The notes: generated from the letters alone by a model not told the origin. DNA of 64,000 nucleotides from Congeria kusceri (GCA_027627225.1 CM051032.1:66133137-66197136), one strand, 5' to 3'; positions 32,851-45,835 are shown, counted from the stretch's first letter. Translations and numbers: made by a program.

Positions 32851-35800
32851 ACAAAGGTGTCACAACTGTAAGGTCTTCAGCTTTGCAATAACACAGGTGA
32901 GTCCTTTGGGCAATCATGACCCACATGTTATAACATTTACAAATATAATATTTTAACGACAAAACCTTTGTTAGAATTTCATCATATTACCTAAAGAAAT
33001 GTAAGTCGTTTGGACTATTAGCTTGATACGAGTCAGTGGAATATTTTGTGTATATGTGCATGTGGAATTATGTTTTAGACGCAATTTGTATGTACTGTCA
33101 CGCCTTTAGTATACTCCAACAATGCAATATTACATTACATTGCCAATATATGTTAGATTTGTAGGATAATGTTTGAATGAATGATACATAATTATAGTCC
33201 ATGAACTTAACACAGAATATTAAAACAACATTTATATAGGTATGGAACCATTCAAAGTGCTATAACACCTACGCATTTTTGGTTATAGAGGGCAGATGGT
33301 TGAAGCCAGGGCGAAAGTCTGAGTCACTCGAACGCTGGGGGAAATGATGCAAATAAACACGTCAACTTGTTACAAATATGTTTAATAAAAATGGATTCCC
33401 AGCTTTAAAAAATATGTTTTAACACATATTGGATTCATTGACAGTTTTTTTATTATATAATATACATTGGGAATCAATCAAACACTCTAAAAACTAATTG
33501 TATCTGTTTTATAACCGGAAAAATCTTTCTTTTTATCTAAATAATAATCTAGTCTGTGTAATAGGATCCCAAATTGTACAGCAAATTGCCATTTCGCCAA
33601 ATGCGCTGCAAATTGCCAATTGCAAATTGCCAATCCCCAAGCCCAAAATCACCGTCACTCGCTGGAATCGTTGTAACAGATATGTTAAAACTTTCAATCA
33701 GATCAACGTTTAGAAAGTTCGTCAGTTGTGCATGACCAACATAGGAAGGCTCTCCATTTAATGTCGATCGGCATAATTTCTGTATTCTAGACAAAATTCA
33801 GTACATTGAAAAGAGATTTATTCATCCTTAAATCGCCAACATTAGACTGCAGCAACACAATCTATTTGGGTGATAGAGTTTATTTAACCGCGCGTATTGG
33901 CAACTAAATCAAATGCACTGGTCTGTTAAATTAAAAGTCATCACACCTAGACATTCTAATGCTTGTTTGCTTAGAAATAGATAACGAAGCTTAAAAACGA
34001 AGAGAGCGTTGATCGATACTTTTCGTGAGCAACCCTGAAGTTTCCGCTATTGTAGATGACGTTGATAAGGCCCAAATCTGGTGTCATTAGGTTAGATTAT
34101 AGTATTTTCCGATATTTATTTAATCAAATGGGCACAGCGATAATATTTTTCGCGTATCCATCAATTGTAAATTGTTGTCATAAATACTATTTAAGTTTGG
34201 ATGTGTTTGCTTTATGAGGTATCGAGATGTTATTTTCATTATTCGACGAACAGTTAATACAGCTGCTTCACAATGACTTTGTTTACTGGAAACCACGTAC
34301 GACATACTGTCATCTTCATGTAAATTGGTAGCTGGCATTTAGATAACTGTTTTTAAATAGACGTATATGTATTATTAAGCAATAATTTGATGTCAGCCAT
34401 AAATGACCAAATTATTTTATGATACATCGAGTGATTCAAAGTTAGAATGACGTGATCGCTACATTCACCAAGTTTGCATCCATCATCAATTGAAAGCATC
34501 AATTGAGCTGCACTTCTATTTCATGTTTAAATAAGGAGACAGTTAGGGATGTTTTGAATGCTCATTGCCAGGTAATAATGGCAGGTATGCACCTCTGCTA
34601 AAAGCACTTCTAAGAACATATGTACTAAAACGCTGTAGATAGCTAAAACAGTCAGTAACGATTGATGAGTATGGCAGTTACTTCATTGCATTGCGCAATA
34701 CCAATTGTATACGTATATATAAAATGTAACATGTAAGTTCGAAAACAGAAATCTAAAGCAAAAGACTAAAATTTCAATAGCATCCTTATTGGAAACATTT
34801 CTTTATTTCATTAAAGAAACGTGTCGAATTCTGCAAAAATAAAGACAACAATTCACAATATTATCTGGAAGGCAGATAATTCTCAGATACGGGGTCTTGT
34901 TATTGGTGAAATACCTTTCGCCATGACATAAGGGTACTCGTTATGCCAGCACCGCATGTCATCACGTTCCGAAGCGCCAAGATTCCAAGGTAATTACATG
35001 CACTCAAGAACAATGCCTGCTTTTGTGACTTTACATTGTTAAAATAATTGGTAATTTAAGTCTTGCTAATTGTGAATGCCATAGCATTTCAATAAGAAGA
35101 GAAGTTATTTAGTGTGTTATATAAATTACTTAACTAAATAAATATATTGGTAAATTCTATAACATATATTCAATTGATAATTTAGTTTCGACCAGTCATT
35201 TGAATAAAATCCACATGCAGCAAACTTTATTTCTGTGCTATGCATGATTCACGATTAAATACATTTTTTTCTCTTTTTGTTTTCATTTGGTATAGAGAAG
35301 AAAGATATTTTAATGTTATGGTCATGAACATAAGAATTTATTTTCCCATAGTTACTATTATTTTTTTATTTTCTATAGTTAATCATATTTCATTATTGTA
35401 TATCAGCAATTTTCGTATAATGGAGCGATTGAACATAGTTGAAATATTGAACACACTTAAATTAACTCTCGAGCAACGTTCGAATAAAAAAAAAAGAAAC
35501 ACAATTATTTGTCGGATACCATAGGCAATTAAATTATAAGGTTTGTTAAAACAGATATTGGGGATTATAGATCAAATGTCGTATTAATTAATGTACGAGT
35601 ATATGTAATTATTAATGTTTCGAATAAAGCCTGCTTGACAGTTTCATCCCTTATATCACCAGTCCATCCAGACGTCGTTTATTATAGCATAACAAGTCAT
35701 ACGCAATATAACATAATTCAGTATATAAAGTGCACCATAACTTGCATTTAACATTACCCAACGAAGCATGTTTTGTATACTGCATGTTCATACATGATAT

Positions 35801-35972
35801 TTATAACCGATGCACGGTTCACTGTTGTAGATACACATGTGTGTGCATAAACCTGCCAAAAATCCTGCCACAAATTAGGTACAAAACTGTTGCCAGCGTA
35901 ATGCGTATAACATATTTTCAATAACATAACATAATAACAAATGAAACGCAACGTAACATAGCTCCAGAACAA

Positions 35973-36725
35973 TAGGGGTGTCACGATATTAGAAATCAAT
36001 ATTGCAATATATTGCGATTTTTTTTAAATTTATCACACTATTTATTGCGATATATTGCGACCTTTGTATTTATGTATTTAATAAAAAAATCATTATGAAC
36101 AGCGTAACTTTTTTTTTTAATTTTAATTTTCACCGATGTTGACAGGCGCAACAATAGCAATATATAAACAGCAGATAGAAAAGCAAAGCAATTATGAGCA
36201 ACACTCAAACCGACTGTCATGGCTGTTAACTGTATTTATTATATTACATACAATGTCATTTTTTACATGTACAGGTACTCCAGTCATGTTATATATTCGT
36301 TGTGTGGCTTTGTACATTAAGCTATGCATGTACTTCACTCTTTATTTTAACTGGAAAAAATGTATCAGGTTTAATGTATTAGTAAGTATAAACATTTAAA
36401 GAGAAAACATCTATACCAAACATAAATGGAATATTATTGGTCGCCAGTACAGTCTGAAATGGTCTGGATTTTGACCTTCACCCCTTCAAAACTATCAACT
36501 TTACAAAATGATACTGGCTTTCAATAGTTTATCACTGAAAATAAGCGTGTTTGAATGCAGTCAAAAGTTTTGTAACCAAGGTAAAAATAACACTACAAAT
36601 CACAAAACTTTATAAAAACCACTTAAATAATGCAATATATCGGTATGGACATTCATATTGCAATATTTTATTGCAAACACAAATATTGCAATAAACCAAT
36701 ATACCGGTATATTGTGACACCCCTA
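35973..36725. mobile_element. 753-bp hAT-like non-autonomous element
   Basis: The left end TAGGGGTGTCACGATATT and right end ATATTGTGACACCCCTA are inverted repeats. Flanking octamers CAGAACAA (35965-35972) and CAGAATAT (36726-36733) match at six of eight positions, fitting an aged 8-bp target duplication of hAT elements. The interior is rich in ATATTGCGATAT-type sub-repeats near both ends. Unit 4 lacks it at 48.99 kb (CCAGAACAGTGGG). Confidence 0.85.
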
Positions 36726-37519
36726 CAGAATATTTGGTTATTTATACTATAAGACATGTTTTAAACACACAGTGTACCAAATAAGTGTCTATAAACAATT
36801 TTCGTAGCAAATATGTACAGCATATACAGCTACAATATTCTTCATGGGGTTAGATAATATGAAAAATAATCGATTAGATATTGAAACATAAAAAAATGCT
36901 GGTGTCTTAAACAAAAACTAAAACACATGAAATATGCATGTAGCTCGTTAAAAGGATGTCCAGTTTCACCGTTTGTGATTGGAAAAACATTTCTCTAAAA
37001 ATTGAATTTTTAATCAGGAAATTGTAGAATCTGTTTAAACATTTGTCTGTAATGCTGCTTTGGTTGCAAAACATAATAATGTTGATATTTAGTATGCCTT
37101 GTGTTTCAAAAATTACTCGTGTATGTCTACCTGGTAGCAATTCTGTTTGTCAAAAGTTAAACATTTACAAGGAATGTGCTTTTAAATCTAGAAATATGAA
37201 CACTGTATTATAGAATCGGAAAAAGTCAGTTTTAGAAAATTATTTCTCACAGTCAAAAATTGTGAAACTGCACTGTTAATGTTCGAACAGTTATAAACAT
37301 ATGTTCTAGCTGCTTTATGCATTGCAGTAACTGATGTATCTACTTTACTGTCATTTTATTATCTCACCAAATGATTATCGTTTGAGCAGTTACTTCATAT
37401 TAATAAATATTTATTCGAAATAAAAGACGCTCTTTTGGCAAATGACACGATTCCTTTATGAGCCAAACAGTGCAGGTGTTTCTAGGAATTCAACACTCCT
37501 TGACTGATTTAGATATTGA

Positions 37520-38770
37520 TAATAACATTGACATTCTATACACAGAGGATGACGTCACACGCCAAACCTCTGTACTTAACCGCCTTATTTCGCCCCAAAA
37601 GGCGAAATGAGCTTACGCATGAAGTAATCCCGAGTATGAAAGTTGTTTCATGAAATGACTTTATTGATACCATTACTCAGTCTAATATTCATTTAATGCT
37701 GATAGTAGAATATATTTCTGTTAAATAAAATAACAGCAGTTCGTGTTTAACGCTGTTCAGCGTGTTTATTATAAAAAGCTACTTTCACTTTCGTTTTGTG
37801 TGAAAATTCAAGGTTAGATGCCAGTAAATCAAATTCCCATAGGGTCCCATTATAAAACGGCGAACTTTCAGATTTCAGATTGTGCAAGCTTGGTGTCTGT
37901 TAAAAGATGAATCTTTCCTCTTCCGAAAATTGCAATAAAAAGATATGGCAAATTACTTGTAAGAAAATGCGTCTCACCTGAATGCAGACACCGGTAGAAA
38001 CTAAGGTTTCGGCAGTAATATTTCGACAAAAGCCCCACGCCACAGTAAACACACCCCAAAAGCTCATCTTTCAAGTAAGCCTCCAAAGAAATTCACAAAA
38101 ATGTTCCAAACACTCAGAGGATATTAGAAATAACCACAAAAAGGCAACATTTCGAATGTAAAACGAAGGTAAACATATTGATTTACTGGTATCTAACCTC
38201 AATGCGATGTTAAATCAACCATTGCGAGCTATGCTGGAAAGTAGCGCATACCCATAATGCTTAGAGCGTGAGTACACAGGTCTGTCAGACCGGTGGAGAC
38301 ACAACGCATTAAGGTCACAATACACTAAATAAATAAGAGATGTCGGGCTGTACTCTCTAAATAAATCAACAAGTTTAACTCGAAGACATGTTTTTAGGTT
38401 TAGACACTTGCTTTAATATTCTTTTTTGGAGATGTTGGTAGGGTAAGCATTGGTATGCACAAATAAATCACTGATATGTTTTAAGATTTGATACTACAGT
38501 ATGACACTTGCGCTGAGGCGGGTTACATTCAACTAGAAAGTAGCCGCTAAAACGATGGTGATAAAACAGTCAACTTTGTTTAGTGTCGAGTTCTTTCTTA
38601 CATAACACATGACATACCCTTTTTATTGCTTAAATCAATTCAGCTTAGAATGCTCTTTAAGAAAATGTATGGTTATGAGGGTCCATATGTGCAAAATGTT
38701 GCATTTATTTTTGGTTAAAGTTATCGCTTTTACATTAAATTACATAAGGATTGGAATTAGTATATTGTAA
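37520..38770. other. Unit 3 segment lost from unit 4; no gene seen
   Basis: Present here and partly in unit 1 (13.7-14.6 kb) but absent from unit 4, where 49.73 kb joins directly to sequence equivalent to 38.77 kb. It includes the hairpin ATTTCGCC..GGCGAAAT at 37588-37609 and the CACAGGTCTGTCAGACCGGTG block at 38.28 kb. No coding signal. Confidence 0.6.
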
Positions 38771-39464
38771 GCTAAATGATGACTAAAATGGCCGAAGGTA
38801 AGCAAGTGTGTCGAAATCAAAAGATCATGGGTTGTTCTTTTCCTTTTCTGATGTAAGACATTGGACTACACATTTACCGTTTGTTGACATTGAGATTAGT
38901 ATTTAAAATAATGTTCGCACTAGAAACAAATATCATTATTGATCATGAGAAACGCACTTCTATATACGATTTCTAAAACGATGTTTGTAATAAAACATCC
39001 CAATGAACTGTTAAATGTTTGACCTAAAGTCGTTTTTGATTTCTATTGGATAATAACCTAATATTATATACATGAAATATACCAGTGGTTGGCATTAATA
39101 AGATTTCTTGTTAATTATTGTACACAACGGTGCAATTTAAGTGATCATCAAGGGGCGTATTTTCTGTGTATTAATACAAAAAAATATCGTATCGTGTCAT
39201 GAGTGGCAAAAGTTTTAAAATATATAGCCTGAACAAATTGAATACTTTGTACATAACATAGCCTTAAGTACCGGTAGTCAAAGTTGAATACATTGGTGCA
39301 CGTCGATTTACTGCACTATACAATGAAACATAACAGTTGTTTTTAAACTAGTTTCTTCCCCGGACCTTTAGCAAATGTTGCTACACGATTGTCGACATTT
39401 TAAAACTGGTATTCCACAAGATTTATCCAATGAAATCGTTGCATATTTAATCTGTTCTGTTACG

Positions 39465-39575
39465 ATGCAAACAATGAAGACGGAAATAGCGCAGCAAAGA
39501 GCCAAACTGGACGATTTGGAAGACGACGCACTGCTGTATTTCCTGAAAAAAGAACAACCACAGCATACTTGTTAA
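39465..39575 (+). CDS. LDDLEDD tail exon (unit 3 copy)
   Basis: The frame reads MQTMKTEIAQQRAKLDDLE, DDALLYFLKKEQPQHTC, stop. Relative to unit 4, two single-base deletions upstream (at GATTGTCGAC and ATCGTTGCAT) change the frame before the conserved part. The acceptor candidate is CCTTTAG at about 39368. A potential donor CATACTT|GTTAAG overlaps the stop and is shared with unit 2. It is better conserved than the surrounding DNA. Confidence 0.5.
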   Translation: MQTMKTEIAQQRAKLDDLEDDALLYFLKKEQPQHTC

Positions 39576-40283
39576 GTGTCCATCAATAACAATTTCATCT
39601 ACCAATAACGCCTACTTAATGATATATTATAAAATGTGTGCATAACTTAATGATATATTATAAAATGTGTGCATAACTAGATGAAGTGATTTTGTAAATA
39701 CTGCATACTTTTTGTATGTTCATCAAATAACTATTAACGTCCCTATCATATGCGTCATTACGGCCTGTCATAATATTAACGTTTATTAAAGTAGCAGTTG
39801 TACGATGATCCCATATGCAGCTTTATCTCAATGATCATTTGATATGTTGATGTTTATTTAATAAGATGCTCGAAGCAAAACATAATGTAATATTCTTCTA
39901 ACTGGCATATGTAGAAATTACCACATACGATACATATAGATTTGTTTACATATTGTTTGTAAAATGCAAGCCAACATTCAAGACAAGATTCTAATTACAA
40001 CATATTTATTACAGATTTTTTAGAGCAGATGATAGTGCAAATAAGCAGTTAACTATGGACATAAAATTGTACTTTGTATGTATTTATATATTTTGGTATC
40101 GGTTATTTCAGCGCATTTTCTTTCATTATCCGAATTGAATTCATTTAAATAGAAATTAAGACACACATTTCAATGTAAACATATATAAAACGTCATATGC
40201 AAAATAATATTTAGAGAATTAAATGTATTCACAAGTCAGATTACCGTTGCCCATACTGTCTGGCTCCTCCTTTCTCAATTCAG

Positions 40284-40409
40284 AAGTGCGTATCAAAGGC
40301 GCTGGAGCGCGAGACGGACCGACGGGAGTCCCGACGGGCGCCGGGATGTTGTGAGGCCGCCGTCGTCGCTGAACACAAACTCATCGCACAATGTTTGAAC
40401 AACAGTTAG
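40284..40409 (+). CDS. GC-rich KCVSEALER tail exon (unit 3)
   Basis: An acceptor TTTCTCAATTCAG precedes KCVSKALERETDRRESR, RAPGCCEAAVVAEHKLIAQ and CLNNS stop. Against units 2 and 4 a three-base loss near the end changes ..CAATTGTAA to CAATGTTTG and extends the frame. Other differences include several silent ones (GAA/GAG, GCC/GCG, GGG/GGA) and E/K, R/C and T/K changes. Confidence 0.55.
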   Translation, partial: KCVSKALERETDRRESRRAPGCCEAAVVAEHKLIAQCLNNS

Positions 40410-40943
40410 TTCAAACTTAGTCAAAGCGTATCTTTACACTGTGTTTCGTTATATATCATATTGAGTGTTTATGCATTTTTTAAATAACTATGAAACAGGA
40501 ATCTTTCAATTCCTGTAAGTTTAGTTTATATCCTTTTAGCCAAGGTCAAAATGTATTATCCAATGAGATACTATGTACGTAATTTGTGTACTAAGTTAAC
40601 CTCCTTTGACAATCAGTCCCGTCCACCGATATTATATCACTGACAAGTTTATGGTAACAAACGCGGTATCGTGTGTAAGGTCACGCTTTTATTTTATTAT
40701 TGTATTATTTATATATTTACAATAAATAACATTTATTTATTTTAAAATATAAACCACAAAAATTATGCCATGAATATTGTCGTGATGTCCGCAAGTTCAA
40801 CTTAGAGATATTCCACTTGTCAAATTATATTTCTTACTACGACATATTTACATTTAAAATAATAGCAACATTTAGCTCCAATTTGCTAAATCTACACAAT
40901 ATATTTCGGCGCCGCTTGCGTGTGTTCCTTACTTTTGATCGAG

Positions 40944-41045
40944 AACGTCTACACACAAAGCGTACGAGTGTTTTGACTGACAGCGCGGATCTCTCATCGA
41001 AAACTTATCTGCCTAGTGGAAAGAGAGACAAGATCACCTCTGAAT
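40944..41045 (+). pseudogene. Basic tail exon, frameshifted (unit 3)
   Basis: It aligns with the intact exon of unit 2 (24493-24595). An extra T in GTGTTTTGACTG shifts the frame, so the 3' part reads SADLSSKTYLPSGKRDKI instead of SHRKLICLVERETRSPLN. The donor is AAT|GTTAAG. Confidence 0.55.
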
Positions 41046-43095
41046 GTTAAGTATACGAGCGTATATCAATAATGTTAGGTAGGGCGCAGTCTGCTTTGGT
41101 TTATAGTCTGTGCTAGTTCCTCGCTGAAATAAGTGTACGTTCTTGTAATTTAAAAATTGTAAGTTATGTATTATTTAAGAACAAATATTTGTATAGAATT
41201 TTATAAATTTAATCATGATGGCAATTTCCAAATTTTTTGGATTAAGCCTTTATATAGTAATTTATTTAGCAGGATTATTGCGTGTATTATGTTATTCAAT
41301 TTCTATTTATGTCTTAATTTATACATACTATACATATAATTGTTATTTTCGTATAAATGTTCTTTAATTATGCAAAGACTCATTCCAGGAGGGTCCTAAT
41401 CATGTAAGGTGCGCATGTGTTTGTAAGGGAAGTGCCTGTAAATTCGCTTTCCGTAACACTGTTTACAAGGTAAAATTTAAATTGTAGAACGTTTATTTGT
41501 TTTGCAAAAGTAGTGATTACTATTTTACTATTGCGTTGGGTTGAACTATGAACTGTTTACGACACTGACCAGCGCACTAGCTTCTAAATTTTGGAGAGAA
41601 TGGTCCATTTGTTAGGACCGGTAAAGTTGTTTACCCTCCTACAAACGATTGATTAGTATGTTAATGAGTTGCATGCCATCATGTAAAAGATTAACACCTA
41701 ACTCTAGTTGTTTACTTAACAATAAAACATGTCATCAACTTAATATGTTTGGCGCACTATAACTATGGAACATACATATAATGTTGTTAATAAGCGAGTA
41801 CACGATTTATTTGTACATATCATTTTTAAACGGTTGGATCAGGTTTTGCCAAGATACCTATCTTTCGCATACCTTAGAGCGATAAGCCAATATGAGTATT
41901 ATTAATTTACCAGCAACATTTGCATGCTGCATACGATTACATATGTACAAACGTTGCAATTGTTGCATATGCATAGATATTTGTCACCATAACGACGATT
42001 ATTAAGTCCATAAATACAGTATGTCAGAAACCTTTGTTGTTTATATGGAGCATTATAATTTACAAAAATATATTAATTCAGTTAGATACAGAAAAATACA
42101 TCAGGCAACTTGAACGACACCGTGTTTACCTGATGCATATGTTGTTTAGTTAAAACGTGGACGACATTTAGTGAGAAAATAATATTTGCATATTGCTGTA
42201 ATTCTATTTCGATCCTAGCTGAATTTGAATGAAGTTACTTAAAATGACACTAAAGGCAGGAATGTAACCATAATTATCAGCAACATTTATAATATAATGT
42301 ACTTTAAATGCTAGTTTAAGCACGTTACCAAATTATTTATACAATTATACATGTATATGCATTTATACTATACAGCATTAATCGAAAAATAAAGTTGAAG
42401 AATGAACCAGTTATCATATTTGCTTACGATGTATGGAATTAGTCATTGTTGCAAAAGCATGCTTTTGATGTTTATATTACAGTTACAAAACACGACAGTA
42501 TTTATTTCATGTCGAAAACAACAGTCAATCAAATCTTAAAAAATCTACTGATTTGTCCAATCATGGCACTTCGATATTCGTTGTTTAACTCTTAACCTTG
42601 TTTACATAAAAGAACACGTGGTAAAGCATATGAAACATTTGATAAATCAAGGAATGGAAATTTATCCTTTAACAATGGGTGGAAGCCTTTTAAATATATC
42701 AAACACATAAACTGTCACACCACGTGATAGTTAGAACTACTGCATACCACAACTAGTCACAGGCTCTAAGATAAAATGGGCCGTTTCGTCGGTCTTACAT
42801 GCTTCGTGATAAATTGCTTACAGATGAAATGTGACTGATATGAATAGCTGATTGCGCAGCGAGGTTATGTTCTTCCTGTTAATTTTATTCCAGTATTCGA
42901 TTATCAATTCAGCAAACACAATATTTGTCCATGATATCATGAAATAAAATACGCTCAGATTTACCTCACTGAATGCAAAAGCACGGATTATTAACGAGCA
43001 GTAATGGCAATTTAAGTTGTTTAGCATTGCAGAAAGAAAGGATTTATCGATAAAAATATTGCTTTAATTGCCGAGATAAAATAAAAGTTTTGTCT

Positions 43096-43168
43096 TTGCT
43101 GGGACTAGAACCTACGACCGGCGAGAAAAAATCTGTCGAGCTATCCACTCGGCCATTCTGACTTACAG
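43096..43168 (-). ncRNA. tRNA-derived SINE head or decayed tRNA-Ser/Leu (unit 3)
   Basis: On the minus strand a box A (TGGCCGAGTGGATAGC, 43142-43155 and beyond) and a box B (GGTTCTAGTCCC, 43101-43112) lie about 55 bp apart. This fits a tRNA with a long variable arm or a SINE promoter. The acceptor ends do not pair well and no anticodon arm is convincing, so I favour a SINE. The same sequence is in unit 4 at 54.09-54.16 kb. Confidence 0.65.
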
Positions 43169-43792
43169 TCATAGTCTGTGGTGAATTTTAATGCTATGTA
43201 AGGGATACACGTGTTTTCCATAATACCGATGAAAAGCGTTACAAACAGTTTATAATTTTATTCATTTCGATTGATGTTTTTATCTTAATAAACGACATAA
43301 TGTATCTACAAAATATTTCTATGTCAGTAGTGTAATTATGCTTGTTTAGATATAATTGTATTTTTGGGGGGGATGTACGACAAAAAATTTGAAAATTGTT
43401 CATTTGCCAATCTGTAGACAAGTCCCTTTAATATAAGCAATGAAACGATTTTTTCAATTTTTTTTCCGTTGGTTTATAACTAATTTTTTTTAATATATAA
43501 ATTCTGTTTACCACTTTCGTTTCCAACTAGGGAAAAATGCTTGTAGATTGACAATTTATCTCCACTTCAAACGTATTTATTAAACATGGGAAATATATCA
43601 AGATTGCAATGTCTTCGTCTTGGGTTATTGGTTCAAGGTACTTGAATTCTGTATTTTGAAGTGATACATACATTAATCGTGATTTTAATAAATATTTATT
43701 TAGTGCCTCAATTAGCCACATTATGGTTCGCATTGAATATTGACAAGAACCTGCAATTCAACACGTTCAACCTGCGTTTAATTAACACAATA

Positions 43793-43846
43793 ATGGCACT
43801 AAATGGTATTCATATTTGTTTTACTTTGTGTATTTATTTTGTGTAA
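43793..43846 (+). CDS. Possible second signal-peptide exon (unit 3)
   Basis: MALNGIHICFTLCIYFV is a short hydrophobic N-terminus with a stop immediately after it (GTG TAA), overlapping a GTGTAAAT donor-like site. Unit 4 has MSLNGVHICFTLCIYFV at the same position (54781). The available GT sites give phase 0 or 2, not the phase 1 needed by the Ig exon, so this remains weak. Confidence 0.3.
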   Translation: MALNGIHICFTLCIYFV

Positions 43847-44071
43847 ATATGTCTATTTAGTCATTTTTGCAAAACAGAACCACTTTCGAAATCAGGATTT
43901 TGTCGATAAACACAGATTTATAAAAACACACATTTAGATTGTTTAAAATAATCACTAAGAGGAGAAGTGCATAAAATCGAGTTCTGATATTTACTAAAAT
44001 GCATCTTTTCGCAGCATTTCAGTAAACACAGTTGCTGCAAATATGTATACAATGAACGTTCTTTGTAACAG

Positions 44072-44104
44072 GAAAGGCGAGAAGTCAAACACGTGGTTGT
44101 TTAA
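44072..44104 (+). CDS. Short terminal exon ERREVKHVVV (unit 3)
   Basis: TTCTTTGTAACAG precedes ERREVKHVVV and stop, matching DRRENKHVVV at 15274. Homology to unit 1 continues downstream to about 44.20 kb (GTGAGTCAAAG..GTGAAAGTGRCCGTTGGTTAAAG). In unit 3 it stands 3 kb after its expected partner exon (40.94 kb), with the signal-like exon between them, so the unit looks rearranged. Confidence 0.45.
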   Translation, partial: ERREVKHVVV

Positions 44105-45104
44105 GTATCTTTACCATACTAAGAAAGCGTGAGTCAAAGGGGTGAAAGTGGCCGTTGGTTAAAGTTTATATGTTTTAGGAAGAGTATGTGACATAAGATG
44201 AATGCAACTTTTTCCTTGGAACTCAGCATTTTGTACATCGAGACCTCTTTTTCTTTTTTAAGGTTGCACAACAATTTCAAACGGTATTTCCAGCACTGTT
44301 TCACTATGGTTTACATTCAAAATACCTATTTTTAACTACAACGGCGGCACATCTATATTCAGCTTGCATTTAATTTTGCAACATTTAGCAAGCTAGGTCC
44401 GAGATAATAATAGTTGCAGTATTCTATATACTATTTCAGTCCAAACAGAAGTTATATAAAGTATGACGTGGTTTATAAGACATTAAAATACGGAATGTTG
44501 TAACATACATCATCAACCTTTTTTCTACAAGTAGCAATCATAAGTGTTTTGTTATATCACTACGCTTCTACATTCTTTCTTTTTTTTAATTTGAACCTAG
44601 CTTATTTAAATAGAACGTGCAGCACGTGTTAATCACTCCTTTTACAATAGCTAAGAAAGCGTTTAAAATATAGGAAGCAAGATTAGAAAGGTATAACATC
44701 AGCTATCTCATCTCCAACATCATTAGTTCCAAACAACAATGGCATACATGTACCAGCACTAATAAAGATTTGTTGGCTGTTTTTTTTTTAGTCGTACAAT
44801 GTTTCTTGATAAATTGCTATCATATGACATGTGATTGGTATTCGATTATCAATCCAGCTAAATAAGTATGTTGATATATATCCGCGTCTAGTAAGTACTA
44901 GGTGGCATTTGTACTGGTTAACGTTAAAAGAAATATCCGCCTATTAACCAGGACGTAACAGTAACACGGACTTCATGTATGTACGAGCTGTAATGTACTT
45001 TCGGCTGTTGGGCATATGGTGTTGAAATGCAGCATTGATAGTTTTCTAGATAAGATCATAACACTTTTTACATGTATTAAAACTGAGTTTGTAGTTTCAT
45101 TGTA

Positions 45105-45560
45105 GCTCACCTGAACAAGAGGTATTGTTATAGTGGGACCATTCCTACGTCGTCCAGTCTGTGGTCCGTCGTCCGTTGTCCGTATGCTGGCATCAGTTGA
45201 CAATTATCGCGATAAGAACATCGTTTCTTCAATTTTAATCAATCTTGACATAACTGACACAGTTTGTCTATGACAATAGATTGCTTTTTCCAAATAAAGT
45301 GACTTCATTTTCATCCAACTTGGCCTAAGTTTGTGTGTGATCATAACATCTCAGCTGAAGCCAACAATGGACCAGATCGGACCACACACATGAGTAATTG
45401 CCCCTTGTTTGTGAAACAATATGCAAAAATGCACGATAGGATCTTTAACTAAAATCTGGACCAAACATGCACAGTTTGAATGTGACCATACGATCCCAGG
45501 CGAATTGGAATATATGAATGGTAGATGGTAATACACCTTCACTCTGTGGAACAAGCATAA
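45105..45560. repeat. AGCTCACC-headed interspersed repeat (unit 4)
   Basis: This is the counterpart of 31345-31720, with the same CGTCGTCCGTTGTCCG tract and CAACAATGGACCAGATCGG unit. It is slightly longer than the unit 3 copy because it retains TGACACAGTTTGTCTATGAC. Confidence 0.75.
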
Positions 45561-45765
45561 CGATTCAGCAAGACTTGACATTTGAACATTCGTCGCCATT
45601 ATAGTTCCAAACGATCAGCATTTACACTATTCGTCCAAAACTGCCTAGAAAGAGTTGGGTAAGAGGGTAGAGAAAATATCCCTGTACCCGGATGCATACA
45701 TTTTTATGACAATGTTTTTTTGTTCGTTTTTGAGAACCGAAGGTAAGCTAAGGAGCAAAAGAAAT

Positions 45766-45835
45766 ATGTCAATTGATAAGTTAAAAGCACTTATGGCGTA
45801 CATTTTTATAACTTTTTTTTTAACCTGTCACAACA
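45766..45835 (+). CDS. Signal-peptide exon (unit 4)
   Basis: The frame MSIDKLKALMAYIFITFF then LTCHN has a charged N-terminus, a hydrophobic core and small or polar residues, typical of a secretory signal. It ends at A|GTAAGG in phase 1, exactly the phase required by the first Ig-like exon at 55077. Joined, this would leave a 9.2-kb intron containing relic tail exons. The orthologous exon in unit 3 is split by an insertion. Preceding sequence (AAGGTAAGCTAAGGAGC) carries no clear promoter. Confidence 0.55.

Larger units (their letters stand above)
30600..44210 (+). repeat. Duplicated unit 3
   Basis: It is collinear with unit 4 (44.38-55.02 kb) over almost its whole length, at high similarity by eye. 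Examples: ATGTGACTGGTATT at 31.07 and 44.83 kb, GTCACTCGCTGGAATCGTTG at 33.65 and 46.80 kb, GCACCATAACTTGCATTTAAC at 35.73 and 48.75 kb. Differences include three segments present only here: about 31.97-32.85, 35.97-36.73 and 37.52-38.77 kb. Tail exons are at 39.5, 40.3, 40.9 and 44.1 kb. Confidence 0.85.

Noticed and set aside
33549..33794. Minus-strand frame conserved between units 3 and 4 (TTIPASDGDFGLGDWQFA)
   Set aside because: Units 3 and 4 are similar everywhere; the corresponding place in unit 2 has stops, so there is no sign of coding constraint.
36002..36060. ATATTGCGATAT-rich tract considered as a replication or matrix-attachment site
   Set aside because: It is explained as sub-terminal repeats of the hAT-like element.
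42818..43027. Minus-strand frame in unit 3
   Set aside because: It is not conserved in frame in unit 4 and has no splice or domain support.
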